Shown here: positions 43,887 through 54,129 of the stretch, one piece after another | Layout: every line of letters begins with the position of its first letter | Position numbering within the stretch: the stretch's first letter is position 1 | NCBI GenBank assembly: GCA_003164045.1 | Contig: PLRU01000016.1 | Coordinates: forward strand, 8,637 to 68,647 | DNA from: Candidatus Lustribacter telmatis | Lineage (GTDB): Bacteria > Vulcanimicrobiota > Vulcanimicrobiia > Vulcanimicrobiales > Vulcanimicrobiaceae | DNA: 60,011 nucleotides | Direction: 5' to 3' | Position numbers and translations under genes: made by a program | The notes under the pieces: model-generated | Database searches by the model: none | The model's input: only the letters and a program-made list of their open reading frames with translations | What the model was told of the DNA's origin: nothing

Positions 43887-44625
43887 ACCACTGCTGGCCG
43901 TGCGCGGGCTACGCAAGGCCTTCGGCGCTTTGATCGTTACCGACAAACTGGATTTCGATCTTGCGGCGGGCGAAACGCTTGCGATCATCGGTCCGAACGG
44001 CGCCGGAAAGACGACGCTGATCGCGCAGCTCGCGGGCGACGTGCGTCCCGACGCCGGCACGATCGCGTTGAACGGGCGGCCGATCGTGCATGAGCCGGCG
44101 GATGTGCGCGCGCGCTTGGGCATCGCCCGCTCGTTTCAGATCACGACCGTCGTGCCGACGTTTAGCGCCGAAGACAACGTGGCGCTCGCCGTGCAGAGCC
44201 GCACGGCGATGCAGATGCACTTTTGGCAACCGGCCCGCGCCGACGAACGCCTGCGCGAACCCGCGCGCGCGGCACTGGAACGCGTCGGGTTATCCGCCCG
44301 GGCCGGCGTGCGCGCATCCGATCTCTCGCACGGTGAAGCGCGCGCGCTCGAAATCGCAATGGCGCTGGCGTGCCGGCCCATGGTGATGCTGCTCGACGAA
44401 CCGATGGCCGGCATGGGACACGATGAGAGCCGCGCGATGATCGACTTGCTGCGCACGATCAAGACGGAAACCACGATGGTGCTCATCGAGCACGACATGG
44501 ATGCGGTGGCGCAACTCGCCGATCGCGTGATGGTGCTCGTCGCCGGGCGTGCGGTGGCGAGCGGCGCATACGACGACGTGCGGCGCGATCCGGTCGTGCG
44601 CGACGCCTATTTGGGTGAGAACTGA
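43879..44625 (+). CDS. livG: ABC transporter ATP-binding protein, LivG-like
   Basis: 248 aa ATPase. Walker A GPNGAGKTTL, signature LSHGEARALEIAMAL (LSHGE where LSYGE or LSGGQ is usual), Walker B VMLLDEPMAGM and switch His in IEHDMDAV. The region after Walker A (QITTVVPTFSAEDNV) is typical of LivG. ATG start overlapping livM. The stop overlaps the livF start by one base (TGATG). Confidence 0.93.
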   Translation: MTEPLLAVRGLRKAFGALIVTDKLDFDLAAGETLAIIGPNGAGKTTLIAQLAGDVRPDAGTIALNGRPIVHEPADVRARLGIARSFQITTVVPTFSAEDNVALAVQSRTAMQMHFWQPARADERLREPARAALERVGLSARAGVRASDLSHGEARALEIAMALACRPMVMLLDEPMAGMGHDESRAMIDLLRTIKTETTMVLIEHDMDAVAQLADRVMVLVAGRAVASGAYDDVRRDPVVRDAYLGEN

Positions 44626-45329
44626 TGCTGCTCGCGCTCGATCGCGTTGCGGCCGGCTACGGCGAAACGCCGGTCCTCTTCGAGGTCTCGTTCGAAATCG
44701 CAGCGGGTGAAGCGGTGGCGCTGGTCGGCCGCAACGGGATGGGCAAGTCGACGACGATGCGGGCTATCCTCGGCCTGTGCCCGCCGACGAGCGGTGCGGT
44801 GACCTTTGCGGGCCGGCCGCTCGCGGGACTTGCGCCGTTCCGGATCGCACGGCTCGGGGTCGGCTGGGTGCCCGAAGGCCGGCTGATCTTCCCGACCCTC
44901 ACGGTGCGCGAAAATCTGACCGCCACGGCCGCCAATCATGGTGGCCTGGCGCGGCCATGGACGGTCCCGGAAATCTTCGACTTGTTTCCGCGGTTGCGGG
45001 AGCGCGCGCTCGCGAGCGGCGACCAGCTCTCGGGCGGTGAGGCGCAGATGCTCGCGATCGGACGCGCGCTGATGCTCGGTCCGCAGCTGATCCTGCTCGA
45101 CGAGGCGACAGAGGGTCTTGCGCCGGTGATTCGCGATGAGATCTGGCAATGCATCGGCCGCTTGCGCGAGCGCGGGCAAGCCGTGCTGATCGTCGACAAA
45201 CATCTCGTCGCGCTGGCGCGCGTTGCGGAACGCGCGGTGGTCATCGAAAAGGGGCGCACCGTATGGACCGGTTCCACGGCGGTGCTCGCCGGCGACCGTG
45301 AGATTCACGACCGCTACTTGAGCGTCTGA
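44625..45329 (+). CDS. livF: ABC transporter ATP-binding protein, LivF-like
   Basis: 234 aa ATPase. Walker A GRNGMGKSTTM, LGVGWVPEGRLIFPTLTV as in LivF, signature LSGGEAQMLAIGRAL and Walker B LILLDEATEGLAP. Pairs with LivG to power the importer. Overlaps the livG stop by one base. Last gene of the operon; no clear terminator follows in the 43 bases before the next gene. Confidence 0.93.
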   Translation: MLLALDRVAAGYGETPVLFEVSFEIAAGEAVALVGRNGMGKSTTMRAILGLCPPTSGAVTFAGRPLAGLAPFRIARLGVGWVPEGRLIFPTLTVRENLTATAANHGGLARPWTVPEIFDLFPRLRERALASGDQLSGGEAQMLAIGRALMLGPQLILLDEATEGLAPVIRDEIWQCIGRLRERGQAVLIVDKHLVALARVAERAVVIEKGRTVWTGSTAVLAGDREIHDRYLSV

Positions 45330-45372
45330 GGCGTTCCAGGTCGGCGCGCCCCCGCGGCGGAAAACGGCTCGC

Positions 45373-46371
<999 letters not shown>

Positions 46372-46522
46372 TTCGGGCCGGCTACGCAAGCGCAACGAAT
46401 TTCTGCCGATACGGTATTAAAGATCGTAGAGCGGCCAAAGGTACGCGACCCGGAGCCACGAAGGTTGCCGTGTCGCACACCCGCGGTGGTCTGCGAACAC
46501 TGTAGACAATTGAGGATGGAAG

Positions 46523-48103
46523 TTGGCCGTTAACGCCGAGTCCTTCGTGCCCAATTGGGAGCTCACACAGCTCCTCGATATCTTCCCCCTCCCCATCCGC
46601 CAAGCGCTGATACGGCTGCCGAACATCGACCGGGTGATCGAAGTCGTCCTCGATCTCGGCCGCCGGCCGGAAGCGCGCTTCGAAGACGACTTCGTCTTCC
46701 TCACCGACAACCCGGTGACGCACGAAGACATGGCTGCGGTCGTCTCGCATCTCTCGCCGTTCGGCGGAGATAATCGCGCGGGCATCGAGCAAACGCTGCA
46801 TCGCATCAGTGCGATTCGCAACCGCTCGGGGAACATCGTCGGCCTCACGTGCCGCGTCGGTCGCGCCGTGTACGGCACGATCGATATCATCCTCGACGTG
46901 ATTCGTAGCGGAAAATCGATCTGCTTGCTGGGCCGTCCGGGCGTCGGCAAAACGACGATGCTGCGCGAATGCGCGCGCGTGTTGAGCGAAGATCGCAAAC
47001 GCGTCGTGATCGTGGATACGTCCAATGAAATTGCGGGCGACGGCGACGTGCCGCATCCCGGCATCGGTCACGCCCGGCGCATGCCCGTCACGATTCCCTC
47101 GCAACAGCACAACGTGATGATCGAAGCGGTCGAGAACCACATGCCGCAAGTGATCGTCATCGACGAGATCGGCACCGAAGCCGAAGCGATGGCCGCGCGC
47201 ACGATCGCCGAACGCGGCGTGCAATTGATCGGCACGGCGCACGGACAAACGCTCGAGAACCTCTTGATGAATCCGACCCTGGCGGATCTCATGGGCGGCA
47301 TCAGCGCGGTCACGCTCTCCGATGAGGAAGCGCGCCGCCGCGGCACGCGCAAGACCGTGCTCGAACGCAAGGCGCCGCCGACGTTCGACGTATTGATCGA
47401 AATTCAGGATCGCGATCGCCTGGCCATTCATCAGAACGTCGGCGAAGTCGTCGATGCGCTGCTGCGCGGCTACACGCCGCAGCCCGAAGTGCGCCAACGC
47501 ACCGCGAGCGGCAGCATCGACATCGTGCAAGAGGCCGATCCGTCGGCCATTGCGGTGATCGACGTACAGTCGCAGCCGCGCACGCAGCAGCGCGAAGATG
47601 AGATGCTCTTCGGCGTCAACGGCGAGGCCGTCGGCGAGAGCGACAAACCGCTGATGATCTTCCCCTACGGCGTGTCGCGCAACAAGATCGAACGCGCGAT
47701 CCAGAACCTGCGCGTCAACGCATCGATCGCCCGCAAGTGGGACGATGCCGACGTGGTCGTCACACTCAAGACGCTCGAACGCAAAGAGTCCGAGCGCCTC
47801 AAGTCGATCGCGGCCGAAAACGTGCCGATCTATTCGATCAAGACCAACACGACGACGCAGATCCAGTCGGCGCTCAAAGACGTGTTCAACCTGCCCGCGC
47901 TCGACGTCGAAGAGATCGCGATGCGCGAGGCCGAGGAAGCCGTCTACCAAGTGCTGCTCGACAGCCGCGCGGTCGAACTCTCACCGCAGACGTCGTACGT
48001 GCGCCGTCAACAGCACTTGCTCGCCGAACGCTCCCGCCTGCAATCGCGCAGCACCGGTCTCGAACCCAACCGCCGCGTGCGCATCTACAAGTTGGAAAGC
48101 TGA
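46523..48103 (+). CDS. AAA ATPase with R3H domain (Ycf45/SpoIIIAA-like)
   Basis: 526 aa. An N-terminal helical region, then an ATPase with Walker A GRPGVGKTTM (137-146), VVIVDTSNEIAGDGDVPHPG, QVIVIDEIGTEAEA (Walker B) and LIGTAHGQTLENLL. This is the layout of chloroplast Ycf45 and sporulation protein SpoIIIAA. The last 65 residues carry an R3H domain (YVRRQQHLL), which in other proteins binds single-stranded nucleic acid. TTG start with GAGG 7 bases upstream. Role unknown in non-spore-formers. Ends one base from the convergent lipoprotein gene. Confidence 0.9.
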   Translation: MAVNAESFVPNWELTQLLDIFPLPIRQALIRLPNIDRVIEVVLDLGRRPEARFEDDFVFLTDNPVTHEDMAAVVSHLSPFGGDNRAGIEQTLHRISAIRNRSGNIVGLTCRVGRAVYGTIDIILDVIRSGKSICLLGRPGVGKTTMLRECARVLSEDRKRVVIVDTSNEIAGDGDVPHPGIGHARRMPVTIPSQQHNVMIEAVENHMPQVIVIDEIGTEAEAMAARTIAERGVQLIGTAHGQTLENLLMNPTLADLMGGISAVTLSDEEARRRGTRKTVLERKAPPTFDVLIEIQDRDRLAIHQNVGEVVDALLRGYTPQPEVRQRTASGSIDIVQEADPSAIAVIDVQSQPRTQQREDEMLFGVNGEAVGESDKPLMIFPYGVSRNKIERAIQNLRVNASIARKWDDADVVVTLKTLERKESERLKSIAAENVPIYSIKTNTTTQIQSALKDVFNLPALDVEEIAMREAEEAVYQVLLDSRAVELSPQTSYVRRQQHLLAERSRLQSRSTGLEPNRRVRIYKLES

Positions 48104-48104
48104 C

Positions 48105-49907
48105 TCAAGGCCCGATCGTCATGCCGGCGGGAGCGTTCGGGCTCGCGCCGGTGTTGATCGTCCGCAGGACGGTCGGGTTATTGGTATTGAGTGTGGCGCT
48201 GGTCATGGTCGCGCGCGCGTACTCGGTGATCGTGTTCGCGAACGGGTTGGATATGTAGAAGTTTCCCACTGCGTCGAACATGATGCCCTCCGGCGCATGC
48301 GTGGAAAAGACGCCGCCCGTGAGCGAGGCGCTCGGCGCGCAGTTGGTGCACGGAATGGCCGTGGTGTTCCAGATCGCGAGTTGGTTGTTCGCGTCCGGGC
48401 CACCGGCAACCGAGTTGTAGTAGGCGATCGATGAGTACAGAGTTCCGGCATTGTCGACCAAGAGGATCAGCGGGCTGACGCTAGCCGGCCACGACGCGAA
48501 ACCACCGCTCATGTAGTGCGCCCCGAAAATGCTCTGGTTGGCGCCGCTGGTGGGGAGCGTCGCGACCACGTACTGGCCGATGCTATTGGATAGGGGATTG
48601 GCGACGTAGAGGTTACCCGAGTTGTCGAACGCCATGCCGACCGGCGGACCGCTCCAGCCGTCGTCGTCCAACGAAACCGTCTGCAGGCTCGATGCCGTCG
48701 CGCTCCCGAAAAAGTTGGTTGGGAAAACGTGGATCTGATCGTCGTCGCACGAGACGAACAACTCGGTCTGGGCCGGGTTGAAGGCCATCGCTTCGCAGCT
48801 CGTGTTCGAGTCGACGCCAACCAAGGTGGTAATCTGGCTGATCGGCGTAGCGTTGCCGGTTGCGCCGGCCGCATAAATGTTGATATACGGATGCGAATTC
48901 CCGGCGAAATACGGGCCGTTGTCGAGGACCCAGAGCTTATCGTTTGCGTCGAGGATCGGTACGACGGGATTGGAGAGTCCCCCGGTGAGCGTGCGCACGG
49001 GCGGTCCGGTCGATCCGAATTGATAGACGGCGATGTTACCGCCTCCCGCCGGGGTCGTCCCCGCCGGAGCGTTGCTGTTCGCCACGTACAGGTAGGAGCG
49101 GTCCACGGGGACCGCCAGGCTACTGGTGTAGCCGCCTGCGGTCATCGTCACGTTCACGATGTTGGTGACGCCGGCTGCAAACGCAGCGCCCGAATAGCTC
49201 AGCGTGGCGCCTTGGCCCGGTGCGGTGATCTGGGCCGGCGTCACGCTCACCGACGGATCGCTCGTCGTGATGTTGATCGGGGCGGCAAAGGGCGCAGTGC
49301 CCGTGATCGTTGCACCGGAGGGATCCTCGATGGTGAATGTGACCTGGACCGAACCGCCGCAGCCTTCGTTGATGCCGTTGAAGTTCGCGTTCCCGTTGGG
49401 ACAGTTTCCCTGATTGCCGTTCAAATTGACGGTGGGGATGATCGTCCCGATTGCGGCGTTGAGCGCGACGGTGAAGTTGAACGCCGTGCCCGCGGAGATC
49501 GTTTGCGTCGTCGAGGCCGAAGCGAGTTGCGTTCCCGTTCCGTTCGCGCCCGTGAAGATCAAGAACGCAAAGGTATCGCTGCCGACGGGCGCGCCGAACG
49601 AGAGCGTGCAGTTTCGCACATTGCTCGCGGTCACGCACAGACTCGAGGTCGAGCTCACGTCGAAGTTCGTGTCGGCGCCACCGTTGACGCTGAGTTCGAC
49701 CGAGGATGCGTTCGGCGAAACGAATTGCGGATAGCGCACCTTCGCCGATGACTGCGACGCCGAAGTCGGGATCGAGATGACGACGCTGCCGGTCACTGAT
49801 TTTGACTGGGTTTTCGCGGTGCTCCCGGGCATGTTACTGGACCCGCCACCACCGCCGCAAGCGGAGAGGATGAACGTGGCGAGCACGAAGGCGACAAGCT
49901 TTTTCAT
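48105..49907 (-). CDS. Beta-propeller-type lipoprotein (paralogue 1)
   Basis: 600 aa. Lipobox LSACGGGGG (Cys17) after a short signal peptide, so it is lipid-anchored outside the cytoplasm. N-terminal domain: TGSVVISIP, VRYPQFVSPNASSVELSVNG, TIEDPSGATITGTAP. The C-terminal half has repeated NHL/SMP-like blades such as VGMAFDNSGNLYVANP and EGIMFDAVGNFYISNP. It contains PCTNCAP and ends GMTIGP. Paralogous to the next gene along its whole length. ATG start. Third gene of a FecR-led operon, 25 bases after its paralogue. Function unknown. Confidence 0.85.
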   Translation of the reverse strand: MKKLVAFVLATFILSACGGGGGSSNMPGSTAKTQSKSVTGSVVISIPTSASQSSAKVRYPQFVSPNASSVELSVNGGADTNFDVSSTSSLCVTASNVRNCTLSFGAPVGSDTFAFLIFTGANGTGTQLASASTTQTISAGTAFNFTVALNAAIGTIIPTVNLNGNQGNCPNGNANFNGINEGCGGSVQVTFTIEDPSGATITGTAPFAAPINITTSDPSVSVTPAQITAPGQGATLSYSGAAFAAGVTNIVNVTMTAGGYTSSLAVPVDRSYLYVANSNAPAGTTPAGGGNIAVYQFGSTGPPVRTLTGGLSNPVVPILDANDKLWVLDNGPYFAGNSHPYINIYAAGATGNATPISQITTLVGVDSNTSCEAMAFNPAQTELFVSCDDDQIHVFPTNFFGSATASSLQTVSLDDDGWSGPPVGMAFDNSGNLYVANPLSNSIGQYVVATLPTSGANQSIFGAHYMSGGFASWPASVSPLILLVDNAGTLYSSIAYYNSVAGGPDANNQLAIWNTTAIPCTNCAPSASLTGGVFSTHAPEGIMFDAVGNFYISNPFANTITEYARATMTSATLNTNNPTVLRTINTGASPNAPAGMTIGP

Positions 49908-49932
49908 CTTCCGAACAATCCTATTGACTAGC

Positions 49933-51747
49933 TTACGGTCCGACCGTCATGCCGAACGCTCCCGTTGCGCCGGCTGCAATGGTGAGCGTGCGCAACACCG
50001 CGGGATTACTCGCCGAGGGGCCTGTCACGGTTGCCTCGGAAAACTCGGTAATCACATTGGTAAACGGGTTGATGACGTAGGCGTTGCCCGGCGGGTCCAG
50101 CGCGATCGAACCGACGGCATGGGTGGTAAACGGAGCACCCGTGAGGGCAGCCGGTGCGCAGTTCGTGCACGGAAGGTTGTGCCAGATGGCAAGCTCGGCC
50201 GTCGCATCGGGGCCACCGGCAACTGGGTTGAGGTAGAAGATCGGAGCGTAGAGCGTGCCGTTGAGGTCGACGGCGAGGCCGAACGGCGCGTTCGATGCCA
50301 CCCATGAACCTGGGGGACCCAAAGAATTGGGCCCGTTGATGTTGTGGAAGGCACCTGAGGTCGGCAGCGGCGCCGGGATGATGAAAATTGCATTGAACGA
50401 GTCATCGGAGATGTAGAGATCCCCACTCGGATCGAACGCGAGCCCGGTCTGAGTGGCGGCGCTGTCGTCCTCCATTTGGGTGGAAACGACGCTTGACGCA
50501 AGGCCGTTCGCCGATGCCGGGAAGACTTGGATCTCCGTGCCGCACGCGACGAACAAGTATGTACCGGTCGGTTCGAAGGCCATGTCGGTGCATTGCTGAC
50601 CGCTGAGCGAACTCAGATTGTTAATCGTCCGGATCGGCGCGACGTTGATGTTGCCGGTGTTGGATGTCGGCGCGAAAACGTTAATGGTGCCGTTGTACGT
50701 CGGACCCGATCCTGTCCCGCCGTCGAGTACGTAGAGATTCCCGGCTGCATCGACAAGCGGCTTTATCGGCGTTTGCAGGCCGGTATTCGCGCCCGAATAC
50801 ACGCGCACGGGCGCCGTGCCGCCGCTGGCGCCGTACTGGTAGACGGCGACGTTGCCGCCGCCGATTAATGTAGGTGCTCCCGGTGGCACGTTGGCACTCG
50901 CGACGTACAGATATGAGCGCCGGATCGGGAAGGTCGTTTGCGCGGTTTGGCCGCCCGCGGTCGCGGTAAAGATCGCTTGATTCGTTATACCGGCGGCGAA
51001 CGCGCCTCCGCTGTAGATAACCGTCTCGGTTTGTCCCGGCGCGGTGATCTGAGGCGGCGAGGCGGTAAGGGTCGGATCGTTCGTCGTGAAATTTATCGGT
51101 ACGGCATACGGAGCGCTGCCGGTGATCGGCGCACCTGAAGGATCCTCGACGGCAATCGTCACCGCACCGCTTCCCGCGCAGCCTTCGTTGATGATGTTTT
51201 GGATCTCATAGGTCGGCTCGGCCTGACAAGTCGCGTTGCCGTGGGCCGGTGTGATCGAGATGAGCAGCGTGCCGATTGCAGCGTTGAGTGCGACCGTGAA
51301 GTTAAACGCTGCTCCGGCAACAATCGTCTGCGAAGACGTCGCGGATGCGAGTTGCGAGCCGGTACCGTTGGGGCCGGCGAAGATCAGGAAAGCAAACGTG
51401 TCGCTGCCGGCCGGCGCGCCGAACGAGAGCGTACAGTTGCGTAAACCGGCGACCGTCGTGCACAGACTCGACGTTGAGCTCACGTCGAAGTTCGTGTCGG
51501 TGCCGCCGTTAACGCTGAGCTCAACCGACGATGCGCCGGGCGAAACGAACTGCGGATAGCGCACGTGGCGTGTCAGCGACTGCGTCGTCGTCGATGCGAC
51601 CGGGATCGAGATCACGACGCTGCCGGTCGCGACTTTGGACTGCGGGGCCGCCTGCGAAGCGGCGGGCACACTGCTGCTGCCGCCGCCACCGCCGCCGCAA
51701 CCGGCGAGCAACACGAGGGCGAGCGCGAGCGCCGTTGACTTGTTCAA
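49933..51747 (-). CDS. Beta-propeller-type lipoprotein (paralogue 2)
   Basis: 604 aa from TTG 51747. Lipobox LLAGCGGGGGG. Domain order as in its paralogue: TGSVVISIP, VRYPQFVSPGASSVELSVNG, AVEDPSGAPITGSAP, then propeller blades (TGLAFDPSGDLYISDD, GSIALDPPGNAYVINP), PCTNCAP and a final GMTVGP. The TTG start overlaps the FecR gene stop (TTGA) and has GGGAAG about 9 bases upstream, so it is translationally coupled. The frame stays open upstream, but only across the FecR gene. Confidence 0.85.
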   Translation of the reverse strand: MNKSTALALALVLLAGCGGGGGGSSSVPAASQAAPQSKVATGSVVISIPVASTTTQSLTRHVRYPQFVSPGASSVELSVNGGTDTNFDVSSTSSLCTTVAGLRNCTLSFGAPAGSDTFAFLIFAGPNGTGSQLASATSSQTIVAGAAFNFTVALNAAIGTLLISITPAHGNATCQAEPTYEIQNIINEGCAGSGAVTIAVEDPSGAPITGSAPYAVPINFTTNDPTLTASPPQITAPGQTETVIYSGGAFAAGITNQAIFTATAGGQTAQTTFPIRRSYLYVASANVPPGAPTLIGGGNVAVYQYGASGGTAPVRVYSGANTGLQTPIKPLVDAAGNLYVLDGGTGSGPTYNGTINVFAPTSNTGNINVAPIRTINNLSSLSGQQCTDMAFEPTGTYLFVACGTEIQVFPASANGLASSVVSTQMEDDSAATQTGLAFDPSGDLYISDDSFNAIFIIPAPLPTSGAFHNINGPNSLGPPGSWVASNAPFGLAVDLNGTLYAPIFYLNPVAGGPDATAELAIWHNLPCTNCAPAALTGAPFTTHAVGSIALDPPGNAYVINPFTNVITEFSEATVTGPSASNPAVLRTLTIAAGATGAFGMTVGP

Positions 51748-52718
51748 CGTCCGAACTTCCCGGGCACGTTCGATGGACCCGGCGCGCCGGGCGGGTTTGG
51801 TGCCGGCAGCGGCGCCGCTACCGGCGCGCGGGGCGCAGCCGCCGGAGCACGGGTCGAACCGGTGAGGTTCACCGTTCCGGTCGGCGTGGCGTTCGGGTTC
51901 GGCGTAGGGTTGCTGGTGGCCGTTGCGGTCGGCTGCGGGGTTGGCGAGCTCTGGCTCGTGACCGCGATACCGACCGCGGCAGCGGCCGCCGCTCCGGCGG
52001 CAATCGGGACCACGGCTCCGGCCGCGGCACCGGCGGCGGCCGCACCGCCGACCGATGGCGTCACCGATACGCCGGCGCCGGCGAAGGCGCCGGTGACGGC
52101 TCCCAGCGCGCCGGTCGTCACGGCGCCGAGCGCCGAAACGGTGAGAAACTGCCCCGTCACCAGAGCGAACGTTTGCGAGCCGACCTGAACGACGACGCTG
52201 TCGGCCGCGCACGCGACGCAGCCGACGGTCGTGACGCCGTTGACGAACGCGAGCAGGCCGACGGTTCCGCGCACGGCGACCTGCGAGGTCGCGGTGACGA
52301 AGCGGTAGTTGGCCACGCCGCCTGCCGGCCGTTTGATCTCGAAGCGCAAGCGCGATCCGTCGTTTACCGTGATCGTCGCGCCCGGCGATGCGGTCGTATT
52401 GTCAAAGGCGCCGACGAGCACCGAGGTGTTCTCGCCGAGTTCGATCAGCGAGGAGTCCGGCATCGCGATTTGCGCCGCCGATTTGGCGTGCGTCACCGCG
52501 TAATCTGGATCCGGCAACTCGAGCTTGCCGAAAACGGCCTTGTAGTCGGAGAGGTCCTTGAGGGTCGCATACCCGATATCGCCGCGCAGGCGCTGCAACT
52601 GCTTGGTGGTATCCGCGGCCTGGGTCGCGCGCGGCAAGACGCTTGCGATTAGGCCGAATACGAGCAAAGACGCAAAACCGAGGCGTAGACCGGAAGATAC
52701 GGTAAAATGACGCTGCAT
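51744..52718 (-). CDS. FecR-domain exported protein
   Basis: 324 aa from ATG 52718, set by GGGAG (52729-52725, minus strand). Signal peptide to about residue 35 (LLVFGLIASVLPRATQAAD). The FecR-like beta domain includes SLIELGENTSVLVG, FEIKRPAGGVANYRFVTATS and QVAVRGTVGLLAFVN. An Ala/Gly-rich possible membrane segment (AAAAGAAAGAVVPIAAGAAAAAAV) and a Pro/Ala-rich tail follow. In other bacteria stand-alone FecR proteins occur with exported or surface proteins. Here it leads two lipoprotein genes. No sigma factor or receptor is adjacent. Confidence 0.8.
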   Translation of the reverse strand: MQRHFTVSSGLRLGFASLLVFGLIASVLPRATQAADTTKQLQRLRGDIGYATLKDLSDYKAVFGKLELPDPDYAVTHAKSAAQIAMPDSSLIELGENTSVLVGAFDNTTASPGATITVNDGSRLRFEIKRPAGGVANYRFVTATSQVAVRGTVGLLAFVNGVTTVGCVACAADSVVVQVGSQTFALVTGQFLTVSALGAVTTGALGAVTGAFAGAGVSVTPSVGGAAAAGAAAGAVVPIAAGAAAAAAVGIAVTSQSSPTPQPTATATSNPTPNPNATPTGTVNLTGSTRAPAAAPRAPVAAPLPAPNPPGAPGPSNVPGKFGR

Positions 52719-52724
52719 TAACAA

Positions 52725-52750
52725 CTCCCAACGGTGAAGGGGAGCTTTTT
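52725..52750 (-). promoter_or_regulatory. Hairpin covering the FecR gene ribosome site
   Basis: On the minus strand CTCCC (52744-52740) pairs with the Shine-Dalgarno GGGAG (52729-52725) across a 10-base loop, just before the ATG at 52718. Read on the plus strand, the same hairpin is followed by C and five Ts and looks like a weak terminator, but no plus-strand gene leads into it. Confidence 0.4.
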
Positions 52751-52810
52751 CGACGCCGGGCGGCTGCTTACTCGTCTTTTACGCCAAGTGTGAGATGGCG
52801 GCGGGGCCTC

Positions 52811-53467
52811 TCAGGACTCGACTTTGACCGCCCCGGATTCATCGATCACGATGACGGAGTCGAAGGTCTGAGGATCGGCGCCGTGGCCGCCGGCGATCCG
52901 GCTGTGGACGGCCAGGCGCTGCTTGCCCTTATCCGTGCCGAGGCTGGACATGCGCAAGAGCGGCTGCTGGTTGGGCTGCGGCATATCCAGCCGGCCGAGG
53001 CGAATCAACGCGTCGAGCACGTGCTGCTGCACGCGCATCGGCAACATGCGGTAGGCGTCGTCGCTCTTATCCATTGCCGCGAGCTCCGCGGCCGCTTTGT
53101 TTCCGACTTCGTGCATGTCTTTGCAGAAGCGCACGAGCGAGTCGTAATCATCGGCCGCAATCCCGCTAAAGGTACAGCCGAGAACCGTCCACTGCATGTT
53201 CTCGCGCAGGATGGTCCCGCTGCGCGCCGTTTTGAGGCGACAGCGAATCTTGCGGCTTCCAAGCTCCATGATGATGTCGAAGTCGGGGACGCCGGGCGGC
53301 GTCTTGGTCGCCAGCAGGCAGCCGTTGAGGGAGATCTCCATGCCGACGCCGGGGATCAGCTCGTTGCCGTTCTTGACCCAGGAAATGTTGAAGCGCGCCT
53401 TCTTGCGAGGCGAGTGCCGACGTTCTTTCTGTTTTCCACTGAACAGTTTGGTCAGCTCGTTGAACAA
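52811..53467 (-). CDS. PilZ-like domain protein
   Basis: 218 aa. RRHSPRKKARF at 16-26 gives the RxxxR motif of PilZ, and MEISLNGCLL (about 43-52) fits the second motif D/N-x-S-x-x-G, with Glu in place of Asp. Some diverged PilZ domains do not bind c-di-GMP, so binding is uncertain. A C-terminal extension (about 120-218) is unrecognised. ATG start, divergent from tmk with 44 bases between. Confidence 0.7.
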   Translation of the reverse strand: MFNELTKLFSGKQKERRHSPRKKARFNISWVKNGNELIPGVGMEISLNGCLLATKTPPGVPDFDIIMELGSRKIRCRLKTARSGTILRENMQWTVLGCTFSGIAADDYDSLVRFCKDMHEVGNKAAAELAAMDKSDDAYRMLPMRVQQHVLDALIRLGRLDMPQPNQQPLLRMSSLGTDKGKQRLAVHSRIAGGHGADPQTFDSVIVIDESGAVKVES

Positions 53468-53511
53468 TACGCTCTCCCGGAGCCAGGCATACCGATGGCG
53501 AACCCACGGCG

Positions 53512-54129
53512 GTGTTTATCACATTCGAAGGCATAGAAGCCGCCGGAAAGTCAACGCTCATCGCCGCGTTGAACGACGACCTACGGGCTAGTGGCGAAAA
53601 CGTCCTCGTTACCCGTGAGCCCGGCGGTACGCCATTCGGCTACCGTATTCGCCAAATCTGGGATGATCCCGCGAGCGCCATCGACCCGCTGGCGGAGGCG
53701 CTGCTGATGAGCGCCGATCGCGCCCAGCACGTCGCCACGGTGATCGTCCCGGCATTGCGGACCGGCACGATGATCCTTTGTGACCGGTATTTCGATGCGA
53801 CGATTGCCTACCAGGGGTTCGGGCGAGGCCTCGATATCGAGATGCTGATAGAACTTTCGCTGCTCGCGACGAGCCGGATCACGCCCGACCTCACGCTTCT
53901 GGTGGATATTCCGCCCGAACTCTCGCTTGCGCGGGTGCGCGCGCGCGGAGACGCCGACCGCATGGATTTGGAAGATCTTGCCTTCCACGGGCGCGTCCGG
54001 ACTGGATATCAAGAACTTGTAAAGCGCTACCAGCGCCGCTTCGTCGTGCTGGACGGCACACTGCCGCCCGCCGGGGTCCTGGCAGCTGCGCACGAGGCCA
54101 TTGCCGCCCGGCGGCCGCAGGCCCGATGA
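53512..54129 (+). CDS. tmk: Thymidylate kinase
   Basis: 205 aa. P-loop FEGIEAAGKSTL (Lys13), VTREPGGTPFG, LLMSADRAQHV, the DRY motif CDRYFDATIAYQG, and LVDIPPELSLARVRARG leading to the lid region. Converts dTMP to dTDP. GTG start without a clear ribosome site. It overlaps holB by 4 bases (ATGA), the common tmk-holB pairing. Confidence 0.93.
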   Translation: MFITFEGIEAAGKSTLIAALNDDLRASGENVLVTREPGGTPFGYRIRQIWDDPASAIDPLAEALLMSADRAQHVATVIVPALRTGTMILCDRYFDATIAYQGFGRGLDIEMLIELSLLATSRITPDLTLLVDIPPELSLARVRARGDADRMDLEDLAFHGRVRTGYQELVKRYQRRFVVLDGTLPPAGVLAAAHEAIAARRPQAR

